A stretch of DNA of 64,000 bases from positions 124,001-188,000 of the forward strand of contig NZ_JACAQA010000002.1 of the NCBI RefSeq assembly GCF_013385425.1, written 5' to 3'. Positions 44,115 through 52,740 of this stretch are shown here, piece by piece. The translations under genes were made by a program, and so were the position numbers. The DNA comes from Pseudomonas gingeri (lineage in GTDB: Bacteria > Pseudomonadota > Gammaproteobacteria > Pseudomonadales > Pseudomonadaceae). A model generated the notes under the pieces. That model saw nothing but the letters and a program-made list of their open reading frames with translations. It ran no database searches and was not told the DNA's origin. Positions within the stretch are counted from its first letter, which is position 1, and each line of letters opens with the position of its first letter.

Positions 44115-46106
44115 TCAAGCCATCACGCTCTTGTGTTCGGACCCACTCAATCTGAGAGGCAGAATCACCAGGGGAATGCCATCCAGATGAAGTCGGCGCT
44201 GCAGCAGCAAGGGCGTCTGGTTGTGCAGCCACTCGCTGAAACCCCAGCTGTCCTGCAGGATCAGCTTGTTGCTGAAACAGACGCAGCCCGGGTAATGCCG
44301 GGTCGCCTCACCGAGCAGCTTCTGCAACTCGGCGACCGGGTCGGTGCCGTAGCCGATTCGCCGTGTCGCGCTGATACCGGCCTGGGCACAGAAGGCCTCC
44401 AACTGATCCATGGACTCGTCGAGCCGGGTCTTGCGCCGTTGCACACCGTCGATCCGCCCCCACACATGCCCTTCCACCTTGACGATGCCGACAAACACCA
44501 CATTGGCGAAACGGTTCGGGAACAGACGCTGCACCCAAAGCAAGGTATGGATCGCCGCGCCCCAATGTTCGGTGGCCAGGATCACCGCCGTCGGCGCGTC
44601 TGGCGTGGGCTCGATGCGGGTGACGGTTGCCAGCACCTGCGCCGGCAGGGTGAACTCGGTATCCATCTGCAGGCGCAGGGTTTCCACCTTGGCGTAGTGG
44701 TGCCGGACCAGGGCACAGCCGCCGATCACCAGCAGGGTCAGGCAAAGGGTCGCCCAACCGCCTTCGAAGAACTTTTCCGTCAGGGTCACCAGCAGGATGC
44801 CCGAGGCCACGCAAAAGCCCGTGACCGACACCAGCATCCGCCCGAGCCAAGGCCCTTCGCGGCGATGCTGCCACCAGTGGCGGCACAGCCCGGCTTTGGC
44901 CAGGGCCAGGCTGAGAAACACATTGATGCTATAGAGCACCACCAGCAGCCCCAGCGATCCCCTTGATAACAGCAGGATCAGCAGCGCGCAGGCCCCCACG
45001 AAAACCACCCCGTTCTGCTTGACCAGGCGGTTCGACAGGTTGCAGAAACGGTGCGGCAGCCAGGAGTCGGCGGCCATGCGGCCGAGCAGCGAGGGGGCGA
45101 AGATCAGGATCGAATTGGCCGCCACGAAGACAATCGCACCTTCCAGTGCCAGGGTCAGCAGGAGCAGCCCATGACTGGCACCCGGTGCAATCCCGAGTTG
45201 CTCGATAACGGCCTTGAACACCACTGCGTTCAGGGTCTGCCCATAGGTCGGTTGCGCCCCCCAGAGGCTGTACAGAAGAATCATGCCGCCGGCCATGAAC
45301 GCCAGGGAAAAGCCCACCGAGAGCAAGGCGGTGCGACCGGTCTTGATCCGGGGCTCGGCCAGCAGGTTGACGTTGTTGGCAATCGCTTCGGACCCCGCGT
45401 AGGTACTGCCCCCCAGGGAATAAGCCCGCAGGAACAGCGCCACCAGCAAGGGCCAGCCGATATCCCCGGACAAGGCCACGGTATCAGCGGAGCTGCGCAC
45501 CAGCGTGCCCGTCAGGTCACCGGCTTTCGAGGCAACGCCATAGACGATCAGCCCCACATGCACCAGCACAAACCCCAGCGTCAGGGGCAGCAGCAAGCGG
45601 ATCGAGTCGGCGATGCCGCGCAGATTCAACAGGATCAGCAGCAGCACCAGGCCGACCTCCACCACCAGCTTGTGGCTCTGCCACTCAACCGGCAACAGGC
45701 TGAACAACGCATCGGTGCCACTGGCCAGGCAAACCGCAATGGTCAGCACATAGTCGACCAGCAAGGCGCAACCGGCCACCAGGCCGAGCCTGGGGCCCAG
45801 CAGTTTCGAGACGATCTTGTAGTTGCCGCCGCCCGAAGGAAACAGCTCGACCACCTGACGATAGGCCAGCGACAGGACCCAGACGGTCAGCAGCGTCGCC
45901 AGGGCCAGGAACACCCCCAGCTCGGGATGGGCCCCCAGCGCCAGATAAGCTCTTTCCGGGCCATAACTGACCGAAGCCAAACCGCTGGCTCCCAGGCCCG
46001 CCCAGGCCAGCAGACCGACCAGCAGCGTATGGGCGCGTGTATCGGGGGCCAATGGATCGCGCGCGGGCCCGATAATCCCCTGTGCCAGCCGTTCCAGTTT
46101 GAGCAT
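44115..46106 (-). CDS. APC-superfamily permease with C-terminal cytoplasmic domain
   Basis: A 663-residue protein with about twelve membrane helices in the first 450 residues and a soluble tail of roughly 200. It reads GARDPLAPDTRAHTLLVGLL-like N-terminus (LAPDTRAHTLLVG), FPSGGGNYKIVSKLLGPRLG and GGSTYAGSEAIANNVNLLAE, which is an amino-acid-permease (APC) fold with KUP-like features. The C-terminal part (FPNRFANVVFVGIVKVEG) resembles universal-stress-like domains attached to such transporters. ATG at 46106 follows AAGG. Potassium or amino-acid substrate is open; its neighbour is the kdp operon on the other strand. Confidence 0.8.
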   Translation of the reverse strand: MLKLERLAQGIIGPARDPLAPDTRAHTLLVGLLAWAGLGASGLASVSYGPERAYLALGAHPELGVFLALATLLTVWVLSLAYRQVVELFPSGGGNYKIVSKLLGPRLGLVAGCALLVDYVLTIAVCLASGTDALFSLLPVEWQSHKLVVEVGLVLLLILLNLRGIADSIRLLLPLTLGFVLVHVGLIVYGVASKAGDLTGTLVRSSADTVALSGDIGWPLLVALFLRAYSLGGSTYAGSEAIANNVNLLAEPRIKTGRTALLSVGFSLAFMAGGMILLYSLWGAQPTYGQTLNAVVFKAVIEQLGIAPGASHGLLLLTLALEGAIVFVAANSILIFAPSLLGRMAADSWLPHRFCNLSNRLVKQNGVVFVGACALLILLLSRGSLGLLVVLYSINVFLSLALAKAGLCRHWWQHRREGPWLGRMLVSVTGFCVASGILLVTLTEKFFEGGWATLCLTLLVIGGCALVRHHYAKVETLRLQMDTEFTLPAQVLATVTRIEPTPDAPTAVILATEHWGAAIHTLLWVQRLFPNRFANVVFVGIVKVEGHVWGRIDGVQRRKTRLDESMDQLEAFCAQAGISATRRIGYGTDPVAELQKLLGEATRHYPGCVCFSNKLILQDSWGFSEWLHNQTPLLLQRRLHLDGIPLVILPLRLSGSEHKSVMA

Positions 46107-46330
46107 GAGCGCCGCCTTGAATGCGTTGTTAATAGCCTTGATGTCAGTTAGGACCCCAGGTGTCAATTCGCCAAGTTTCTTTACGGAAAATTGATAGCGC
46201 CAACGCCTAAAAAGACACAGGCCTTATCAGACCCGGATAATCCGAAACTTATACTGAAACTGTACCCACCGAGATCGGCCAGACCGATTGAAAGTGCCCA
46301 CTAACGCTACAGGTATCGAGGACTAACATC

Positions 46331-46477
46331 ATGTTACTCAGCGCACTCCTGTTTGCAGCGATCATCGGCTTTTATCTGTTATGCGGGCTGGTCGTCTACT
46401 TTGCCGACAACGTCATCACGCCCTCGAAAGCCCCGGATATCAAGCCCGTGCTGCCGAACCGGCACAGCCGCAACTGA
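46331..46477 (+). CDS. Small membrane protein upstream of kdpF
   Basis: A 48-residue protein from ATG at 46331 with a GAGGA site. It has one hydrophobic helix (LLSALLFAAIIGFYLLCGLV) then a soluble tail with VITPSKAPDIKPVLP. It lies 94 bp before kdpF on the same strand and faces away from the APC permease. It is a candidate small subunit or accessory of the kdp operon, or an unrelated small membrane protein. Confidence 0.6.
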   Translation: MLLSALLFAAIIGFYLLCGLVVYFADNVITPSKAPDIKPVLPNRHSRN

Positions 46478-46571
46478 TCCTGGAAACGGCTCGCCGACCG
46501 ATTTAAAGTCACGCAGCGGGCGTGCCCCGTCCGCTGCCCCCACTCAAACACGGCAAGAAGGAATACTCGAC

Positions 46572-46655
46572 ATGGCCATTGATCTATTACTGGCGCTGGT
46601 GGTTGGCGTAGTGATCTATCTGTTCTACGCCGTTATCAATCCGGAAAAGTTCTGA
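46572..46655 (+). CDS. kdpF: K+-transporting ATPase subunit F
   Basis: A 27-residue single-helix peptide, MAIDLLLALVVGVVIYLFYA followed by VINPEKF. This matches KdpF (29 residues in E. coli), which stabilises the KdpABC complex. AAGAAGGAA precedes the ATG. kdpA starts 60 bp downstream. Confidence 0.88.
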   Translation: MAIDLLLALVVGVVIYLFYAVINPEKF

Positions 46656-46715
46656 CGGCCTGTTTCTGTTTAATAGCGCACGCCAGAACAGTCCGCTGAT
46701 TCAGGAGTTAACGCA

Positions 46716-48443
46716 ATGTCACACCTCTGGCTACAAATCATTATTACCTTGATCGCCACCCTGGCACTGAGCCTGGTGGCGGGACGTTATCTGGCCAGGG
46801 TGGTGACTGATCAGAAAACCGTGCTCGACCGGGCGCTCGATCCACTGGACAACCTGCTCTACCGGCTGATCGGCAAACAGGCCTGCAGCCAGGCGATGAA
46901 CTGGAAAAGCTACACCCTGCACATGCTGGCGACCAACCTGGTGATGGCCCTGCTCATCTACCTGGTGCTGATCTTCCAGAATGTCCTGCCGCTCAACCCG
47001 CAGCATTTCGCCGGCATGGAACCGATGCAGGCGTTCAACACCGCCATCAGCTTTATCACCAACACCAACTGGCAGAGTTATGGCGGCGAAAGCACCCTGT
47101 CCAACTTCAGCCAGATGGCCGCCATCACCTTTCCGATGTTCACCTCGGCGGCGACCGGTTTCGTGGTGGCAATTGCCTTTATCCGTGCCTTGCTGGTCAC
47201 CGACGGCGGCGCCAATCTGGGCAACTTCTACCGCGACCTGATCCGCTTTATCACCCGGGTGCTGCTGCCCGTGGTGCTGGTGCTGAGCCTGTTCCTGATC
47301 TGGCAAGGCGTGCCGCAGACCCTGGATGCCAGCCTGGTGACCGATACCCTGCAAGGCAGCCACCAAACCCTGACCCTGGGCCCGATCGCCGCACAGGAAG
47401 CGATTGAAAACCTCGGCACCAACGGCGGCGGCTTCTTCAACGTCAACGCCGCGCACCCGTTCCAGAACCCCAACGCCCTGACCAACTTCGTGCTGATCCT
47501 GCTGATGGCCAGCCTGCCCGCCGCCCTGGTGGTGATGTTCGGCCACATGATCAAGAACCACCGTCAGAGCGCGGTGATCTATAGCGTCATGGCCCTGATG
47601 CTGGTGGGTTTCCTGCTGCTCTGCGTGATTCCGGAGCAGGCCGGTACGCCGCTGCTGAGCCAGCTGGGTATCGATCCCCATGCCAGCGCCCTGCAGGCCG
47701 GCGGCAATATGGAAGGCAAGGAAGTGCGTTTCGGCATCGCCGAAAGCGGACTCTACGCCGCCTACACCACGGCATTCACCACCGGCTCGATCAACTCGAT
47801 GCACGACAGTTTCACCCCACTGGGCGGTCTCTCGACCCTGGTGCAGATGATGCTGCAATGCGTCTTCGGCGGTAAGGGCGTGGGCTTCCTCAATTTCCTG
47901 ATCTACGGCCTGGTCGGGATCTTCGTCGCCGGCCTGATGGTCGGGCGCACCCCGGAGTTTCTCGGCAAGAAGATCGAGAAGCGCGAAATCATCCTGGTTT
48001 CGCTGGCCATGCTGATTCACCCGCTGGTGATCCTCGCGCCCTCGGCCTGGTCGATGGTGATGCCCTACGGCGTGGCCGCGCTGGGCAATGCCGGGGTGCA
48101 TGGCTATTCGGAAGTGCTCTATGCCTTCACCTCCGCCGCCGCCAACAACGGCTCGGCCTTTGGCGGCCTGAACGCCAATACGCCCTGGTACAACCTCGCC
48201 ATCGCCTGCGTGATCGTGATCGGTCGCTACCCCTCGATCATCTTCCTGATGGCGGTGGCCGGCTCACTGGCGGCCAAGCCGACCCTGCAGCCCAACATAG
48301 GCACCCTGCGTACCGATACCCCGATGTTCGGCATCTGGTGGCTGGCGACGATCGCTATCGTCGGCGCACTGACCTTCCTGCCGGCGCTGGTCCTGGGACC
48401 GATCGCCGAGTTTTTCGCCATGAACAAGCACTTGCTGTTCTAA
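46716..48443 (+). CDS. kdpA: K+-transporting ATPase channel subunit
   Basis: A 575-residue potassium-translocating subunit. The four selectivity-filter-like loops are present: TNTNWQSYGG, NLGTNGGGFFN, FTTGSINSMHD and ANNGSAFGGL. About ten membrane helices are seen. CAGGAG precedes the ATG. Second gene of kdpFABC, induced by K+ limitation in other bacteria. Confidence 0.96.
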   Translation: MSHLWLQIIITLIATLALSLVAGRYLARVVTDQKTVLDRALDPLDNLLYRLIGKQACSQAMNWKSYTLHMLATNLVMALLIYLVLIFQNVLPLNPQHFAGMEPMQAFNTAISFITNTNWQSYGGESTLSNFSQMAAITFPMFTSAATGFVVAIAFIRALLVTDGGANLGNFYRDLIRFITRVLLPVVLVLSLFLIWQGVPQTLDASLVTDTLQGSHQTLTLGPIAAQEAIENLGTNGGGFFNVNAAHPFQNPNALTNFVLILLMASLPAALVVMFGHMIKNHRQSAVIYSVMALMLVGFLLLCVIPEQAGTPLLSQLGIDPHASALQAGGNMEGKEVRFGIAESGLYAAYTTAFTTGSINSMHDSFTPLGGLSTLVQMMLQCVFGGKGVGFLNFLIYGLVGIFVAGLMVGRTPEFLGKKIEKREIILVSLAMLIHPLVILAPSAWSMVMPYGVAALGNAGVHGYSEVLYAFTSAAANNGSAFGGLNANTPWYNLAIACVIVIGRYPSIIFLMAVAGSLAAKPTLQPNIGTLRTDTPMFGIWWLATIAIVGALTFLPALVLGPIAEFFAMNKHLLF

Positions 48444-48459
48444 GGGTGAGGAGACTGAG

Positions 48460-50550
48460 ATGAAAATTGAAAAAGCATTGCCACTGGCCCCGCTGTCGAC
48501 CCCGGTTGCGGCCCGCAAGGCGCCGCGCGCGGAGAACCGGCAGGAGCGTCTGCGGCTGATCCTGGTCGAACCGCTGAAAAAGTTCGATCCACGGGTGCAG
48601 ATCAAGAACCCGGTCATGTTCGTGGTCTGGATCGGCACCCTGGTGACCGCTGCGCTGACGATCAACCCGCAACTGTTCGGGCCATCGAATGCCACGTCGC
48701 TGTACAACGGCGTGGTGACCTTCATCCTGTTTATCACGGTGTGGTTCGCCAACCTCGCCGAAGCCATGGCCGAGGGCCGTGGCAAGGCCAAGGCCGCTTC
48801 GTTGCGCCACACCACCACGCAGCTCAATGCCACCCGGCTGCTCTCTGACGGCCGCCAGGAATTGGTGTCCGCTGCATCGTTGCGCAAGGACGACCTGGTC
48901 AAGGTCAACCGCGGCGAACTGATTCCCATGGACGGCGAAGTGGTCGAAGGCGCGGCCTATGTCGACGAGTCGATGATCACTGGCGAATCCGCACCGGTGA
49001 TCAAGGAGTCCGGTTCGGACGTCAACTCCACGGTCACCGGCGGGACCAAGGTGATCTCCGACTCGTTGGTGATCCTGGTCACCGCGTCGCCCGGCAACAC
49101 CTTTCTCGACCGAATGATCAGCCTGGTGGAAGGCGCCAAACGGCAGAAGACCCCGAACGAGATCGCGCTGACGGTGCTGCTCTCGGTGCTGACCCTGATC
49201 TTCGTGATCGTGGTCACCGCCATCGCCCCGGTGGCGAGCTACCTCAACGCACAGATCAACGTCGCCGACCTGGTGGCCCTGATCGTCGCGCTGATCCCTA
49301 CCACCATCGGCGCCCTGCTCTCGGCCATCGGTATTGCCGGGATCGACCGCACGCTGCGCTTCAATATGCTGGCGATGTCCGGCAAGGCCGTGGAAGCCGC
49401 CGGCGACGTCAACACCCTGCTGCTGGACAAGACCGGCACCATCACCATCGGCAATCGCCAGGCCACCGAGCTGCTACCGGTCAAGGGCGTCACCCGCCAG
49501 GAGCTGCAACAGGGGGCTTACCTCGCCTCGTTGTTCGACAGCACCCCGGAAGGCAAGTCCACCAGCGCCTATGCCAAGAGCCTGGGTGTCCATGAAGAAA
49601 ACCGGCTGGAAGAAGCCATCGGCATGGACTTCTCGGCACAAACCCGCATGAGCGGTTCCGATCTGGCCGACGGGCGCGTGGTACGCAAGGGCGCGGTGGA
49701 TTCCCTGGTCAACTACGTCAGGGACAGCTACGGCAGCGAGATTCCCGCCGACCTCGAGCGCCTGGCCCTCGGCGTCAGCCAGCAAGGCGCGACGCCCCTG
49801 GCGGTGGCCATCGACGGGCGGATCCTCGGCATCATCAACCTCTCCGACGTACTCAAGCCGGGAATCCGCGAGCGGGCCGCACAACTGCGCGCCATGGGCA
49901 TCCGCACGGTAATGGTCACCGGCGACAACCCGACCACCGCCAGTGTGATCGCCGCCCAGGCCGGCCTCGACGATTTCGTCGCCCAGGCCACCCCCGAGGA
50001 CAAACTCAAGCTGATCCGCAGCGAACAGGCGGCCGGACACCTGGTGGCCATGACCGGCGACGGCACCAACGACGCCCCGGCCCTGGCCCAGGCGGATGTC
50101 GGCCTGGCCATGTACACCGGGACCATGCCGGCCAAGGAGGCGGCGAATATCATCGACCTGGATTCCGACCCGACCAAGCTGCTGGACCTGGTCACCATCG
50201 GCAAGCGCATGCTGATCACCCGCGGTGCCCTGACGACCTTTTCCATCGCCAACGACGTGGCCAAGTACTTCGCCATCCTGCCGGCGCTGTTCATGGTCGC
50301 CCTGCCGGGCCTGGCGGCGTTGAACCTGATGCACCTGGCCACGCCGCAAAGCGCGATCCTCTCGGCGCTGATCTTCAACGCCCTGATCATTCCGGCGCTG
50401 ATTCCCCTGGCCCTGCGCGGGGTCAACTTCATGCCCAAGAGCGCGGAAACCATGTTCTATCGCAACTTGCTGGTGTATGGCGTCGGCGGGCTGATTGCGC
50501 CCTTTATCGGCATCAAGCTGATCGACCTGTGCCTGGCACCCTTCCTGTAG
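48460..50550 (+). CDS. kdpB: K+-transporting ATPase catalytic subunit
   Basis: A 696-residue P1A-type ATPase that powers KdpA. Asp323 in LLDKTGTIT is the phosphorylation site. TGES in MITGESAPVI, VTGDNPTTASVIAAQAG and MTGDGTNDAPAL are intact. GTGAGGAG precedes the ATG, 17 bp after kdpA. Third gene of the operon. Confidence 0.97.
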   Translation: MKIEKALPLAPLSTPVAARKAPRAENRQERLRLILVEPLKKFDPRVQIKNPVMFVVWIGTLVTAALTINPQLFGPSNATSLYNGVVTFILFITVWFANLAEAMAEGRGKAKAASLRHTTTQLNATRLLSDGRQELVSAASLRKDDLVKVNRGELIPMDGEVVEGAAYVDESMITGESAPVIKESGSDVNSTVTGGTKVISDSLVILVTASPGNTFLDRMISLVEGAKRQKTPNEIALTVLLSVLTLIFVIVVTAIAPVASYLNAQINVADLVALIVALIPTTIGALLSAIGIAGIDRTLRFNMLAMSGKAVEAAGDVNTLLLDKTGTITIGNRQATELLPVKGVTRQELQQGAYLASLFDSTPEGKSTSAYAKSLGVHEENRLEEAIGMDFSAQTRMSGSDLADGRVVRKGAVDSLVNYVRDSYGSEIPADLERLALGVSQQGATPLAVAIDGRILGIINLSDVLKPGIRERAAQLRAMGIRTVMVTGDNPTTASVIAAQAGLDDFVAQATPEDKLKLIRSEQAAGHLVAMTGDGTNDAPALAQADVGLAMYTGTMPAKEAANIIDLDSDPTKLLDLVTIGKRMLITRGALTTFSIANDVAKYFAILPALFMVALPGLAALNLMHLATPQSAILSALIFNALIIPALIPLALRGVNFMPKSAETMFYRNLLVYGVGGLIAPFIGIKLIDLCLAPFL

Positions 50551-50562
50551 GAGGATCTGATC

Positions 50563-51186
50563 ATGATCAAGTTCTTGTCACCGGCCCTGCGGGTCACTGC
50601 GGTCACCTTCGTACTCTGCGGCATGGCCTACCCCTTCGCCGTCACCGGGATCGGGCAGTTGCTGTTTCCCGCCCAGGCCAATGGCAGCCTGCTGAAAAAC
50701 CCCGAGGGCCAGGTGATCGGTTCGGCATTGATCGGCCAGCAATGGGATGCCCCACAGTGGTTCCATGGGCGGCCATCGGCCACCACCGACACCGATCCCA
50801 AGGACCCGCTGAAAACCGTGCCATCGCCCTATAACGCGGCCAGCTCCTCGGGCTCCAACCTGGGGCCGACCAGCCAGGCCCTGAGCGATCGGCTGACCGC
50901 CGACCGGCATGCCCTGGAGCAGTCCCAGCCGGAACTGGCCGGCCAGAACCTGCCCGCCGATATGCTGACCACCTCGGCCTCCGGCCTGGACCCGGACATC
51001 AGCCCGGCCAATGCCGCCTTGCAGGCCACCCGCGTGGCACAGCAACGCGGCGCACCGCTGGATAACGTGCTGGCGCTGGTCCAGGCCAATACCCAGGCGC
51101 CGGCGCTGGGGGTGTTCGGTGAATCGCGGGTCAATGTGCTGGCCCTGAACCTGGCCTTGCAACGGGACTATCCGAGCCATCAATAA
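50563..51186 (+). CDS. kdpC: K+-transporting ATPase subunit C
   Basis: A 207-residue subunit with one N-terminal membrane helix (VTFVLCGMAYPFAVTGI) and a periplasmic domain containing FHGRPSATTDTDPKDPLKTV, SSGSNLGPTSQAL and the DNVLALVQANTQAPALGVFG end. TAGGAGG precedes the ATG. It closes kdpFABC. The expected kdpD and kdpE are not downstream; a small lipoprotein gene and a REPIN follow. Confidence 0.95.
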   Translation: MIKFLSPALRVTAVTFVLCGMAYPFAVTGIGQLLFPAQANGSLLKNPEGQVIGSALIGQQWDAPQWFHGRPSATTDTDPKDPLKTVPSPYNAASSSGSNLGPTSQALSDRLTADRHALEQSQPELAGQNLPADMLTTSASGLDPDISPANAALQATRVAQQRGAPLDNVLALVQANTQAPALGVFGESRVNVLALNLALQRDYPSHQ

Positions 51187-51230
51187 GGCGGGACAATAGG
51201 CGGGACTTAACCTGCAATAGCGACACCGCC

Positions 51231-51515
51231 ATGAACGTACAAGCTTCACGCAACGCCCCGTCCCTGTTCTGCCTGCTGGTGCTGGCGATCAGTTTTTCAA
51301 TGATCGCCGGCTGTTCGGGGAGAGGTTCGCAAACCCCGGTCGGCGGTTACGCCTGCTACGCCAAGGCGGTGCCGACACTGGGGGATGGCGGATTGGCCTG
51401 GGGGCCGAACGTGAAAAGCGCCAGCGTCAAGGCGATGGGCAACTGCCAGCGCTACGCCGCTGAATCGGGCGGAACGCCGGCGACCTGCAAGGTCACCCTG
51501 ACCGGCTGCCGCTAA
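51231..51515 (+). CDS. Small Cys-rich lipoprotein
   Basis: A 94-residue lipoprotein. The signal ends in SMIAGC near residue 28. The mature part has GGYACYAKAVPTLGDGGLAW, then MGNCQRYAAESGGTPATCK and a terminal TGC, an arrangement like the small DUF4189-type repeats (A-x-x-N-C...GG...C-x-V...C). Function unknown. It lies 45 bp after kdpC on the same strand, at the place where kdpD is often found. Confidence 0.7.
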   Translation: MNVQASRNAPSLFCLLVLAISFSMIAGCSGRGSQTPVGGYACYAKAVPTLGDGGLAWGPNVKSASVKAMGNCQRYAAESGGTPATCKVTLTGCR

Positions 51516-51530
51516 AAGCACACCGCAACA

Positions 51531-51615
51531 CCTGTAGCTGGCTTGCCGGCGATGAGGCCAGTAAGCCTTGCATCGACCTTACTGACGTCATCGCCGGCAA
51601 GCCGGCTCCTACAGG
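51531..51615. repeat. REPIN (inverted REP doublet)
   Basis: CCTGTAGCTGGCTTGCCGGC starts at 51531 and its near-complementary arm ends at 51615 (GCCGGCTCCTACAGG). Between them CCAGTAAG pairs with CTTACTGA, so the whole 85 bp can fold into one long hairpin. It separates the small lipoprotein gene from the convergent aldo/keto reductase. It differs in the loop from the one at 31681, as expected of REP subfamilies. Confidence 0.88.
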
Positions 51616-51643
51616 AAACGCGTTCAACCTTGATGGACAGGCG

Positions 51644-52630
51644 TTAGCCGCGGATACCCGGCGCCATGAACTCGGGACCCACAGGGTCCTTGACGGTATT
51701 GAGCAGGATCTGGTCGATCTGCTTCAGTTCATCCGCCGACAGGCTCCAGCCAAAGGCGTCTTCGATGCCCTTCAATTGCTCAGGCTTGCGCGCGCCCCAC
51801 AAGGCGATGGTCGGCCCCTGGTCGAGCACCCAGCGCAAGGCCAGGGCCAGCACCGACTTGTCATGCCGCTCACGGGCGTAGAGGTCCAGCGCCGCCACGG
51901 CCGCCAGGTACTGTTCGAAACGCGGGGCGCGGAATTTTGGATCGACACCACGGATATCATCGCTGCCAAACGCCGTCGCCGCGCTCATGGAACCGGTCAG
52001 CAGCCCGCGGCACAGCGAACCATAAGCCAGCACCACCAGCGAATGCTGCCTGGCATAGGGCAGAATGTCGCTATCGATGGCCCGTTCGAACAGGTTGTAG
52101 GGCGGCTGCACCGTGGCCAGCGCGGTGTATTCACGGAACTCGTCCATCTGCGCCGGCGAATAGTTACTCACGCCCACCGCCAGGATCTTGCCTTCCTGAC
52201 GCAGCTTTTCCAGCTCCAGCGCGGTTTCCTGCTGTTCGACCAGAGGGTCGGGCCAGTGGATCTGGTACAGATCGATATAGTCAGTCTGCAAGCGCCGCAG
52301 GGAGTCTTCAACTTCCCGACGAATCCGCACGGCCGTGGCGTTACGCCGAACCGAACCGTCATCCCACTGCAAGCCGGCCTTGGTGGCGATAACGGCTTGA
52401 TCGCGTACGCCCTTCAAGGCCTTGCCGATCAGCTCTTCGGAATGCCCCTTGCCGTAGACCGGCGCGGAATCAATCAGGTTGATACCCCGTTCCAGGGCGT
52501 GACGCAGGGTCTGGATCGAGACTTCATCGTCCGCGCCTCCCCACATCCAGCCGCCCATGGACCAGGTGCCGAGGGCAATGCGCGAGACCGGTTTGTCGAT
52601 ACCGGCGATGGCGATGTGTTCGATGCTCAT
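51644..52630 (-). CDS. Aldo/keto reductase
   Basis: A 328-residue NADPH-dependent AKR. The tetrad shows Asp and Tyr in NLIDSAPVYGKGHSEE, Lys in VIATKAGLQWDD, and His in LYQIHWPDP. Further family blocks are VSNYSPAQMDEF and WGARKPEQLKGI. The start at 52630 follows GGAGATCATC; a second ATG at 52642 is less likely. It is divergent from a LysR regulator with a palindrome in the gap, which suggests it is the target. The substrate is unknown. Confidence 0.9.
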   Translation of the reverse strand: MSIEHIAIAGIDKPVSRIALGTWSMGGWMWGGADDEVSIQTLRHALERGINLIDSAPVYGKGHSEELIGKALKGVRDQAVIATKAGLQWDDGSVRRNATAVRIRREVEDSLRRLQTDYIDLYQIHWPDPLVEQQETALELEKLRQEGKILAVGVSNYSPAQMDEFREYTALATVQPPYNLFERAIDSDILPYARQHSLVVLAYGSLCRGLLTGSMSAATAFGSDDIRGVDPKFRAPRFEQYLAAVAALDLYARERHDKSVLALALRWVLDQGPTIALWGARKPEQLKGIEDAFGWSLSADELKQIDQILLNTVKDPVGPEFMAPGIRG

Positions 52631-52665
52631 GATGATCTCCAATGGAATCGAAGCATAAAAGGATC

Positions 52666-52680
52666 ATGATTTTAGATCAT
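52666..52680. promoter_or_regulatory. Candidate LysR-box between AKR and LysR genes
   Basis: ATGAT-N5-ATCAT (52666-52680) is a 15-bp palindrome of the T-N11-A kind favoured by LysR regulators. It lies 36 bp from the AKR start and 61 bp from the LysR start, in the shared 110-bp gap. A lysR product bound here would act on both promoters. Confidence 0.55.
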
Positions 52681-52740
52681 CCATGGTTGAATAAGGCTCA
52701 ACACCCCGTTCACCTTCTCTCCTCGTAAAGAACCCATGAC

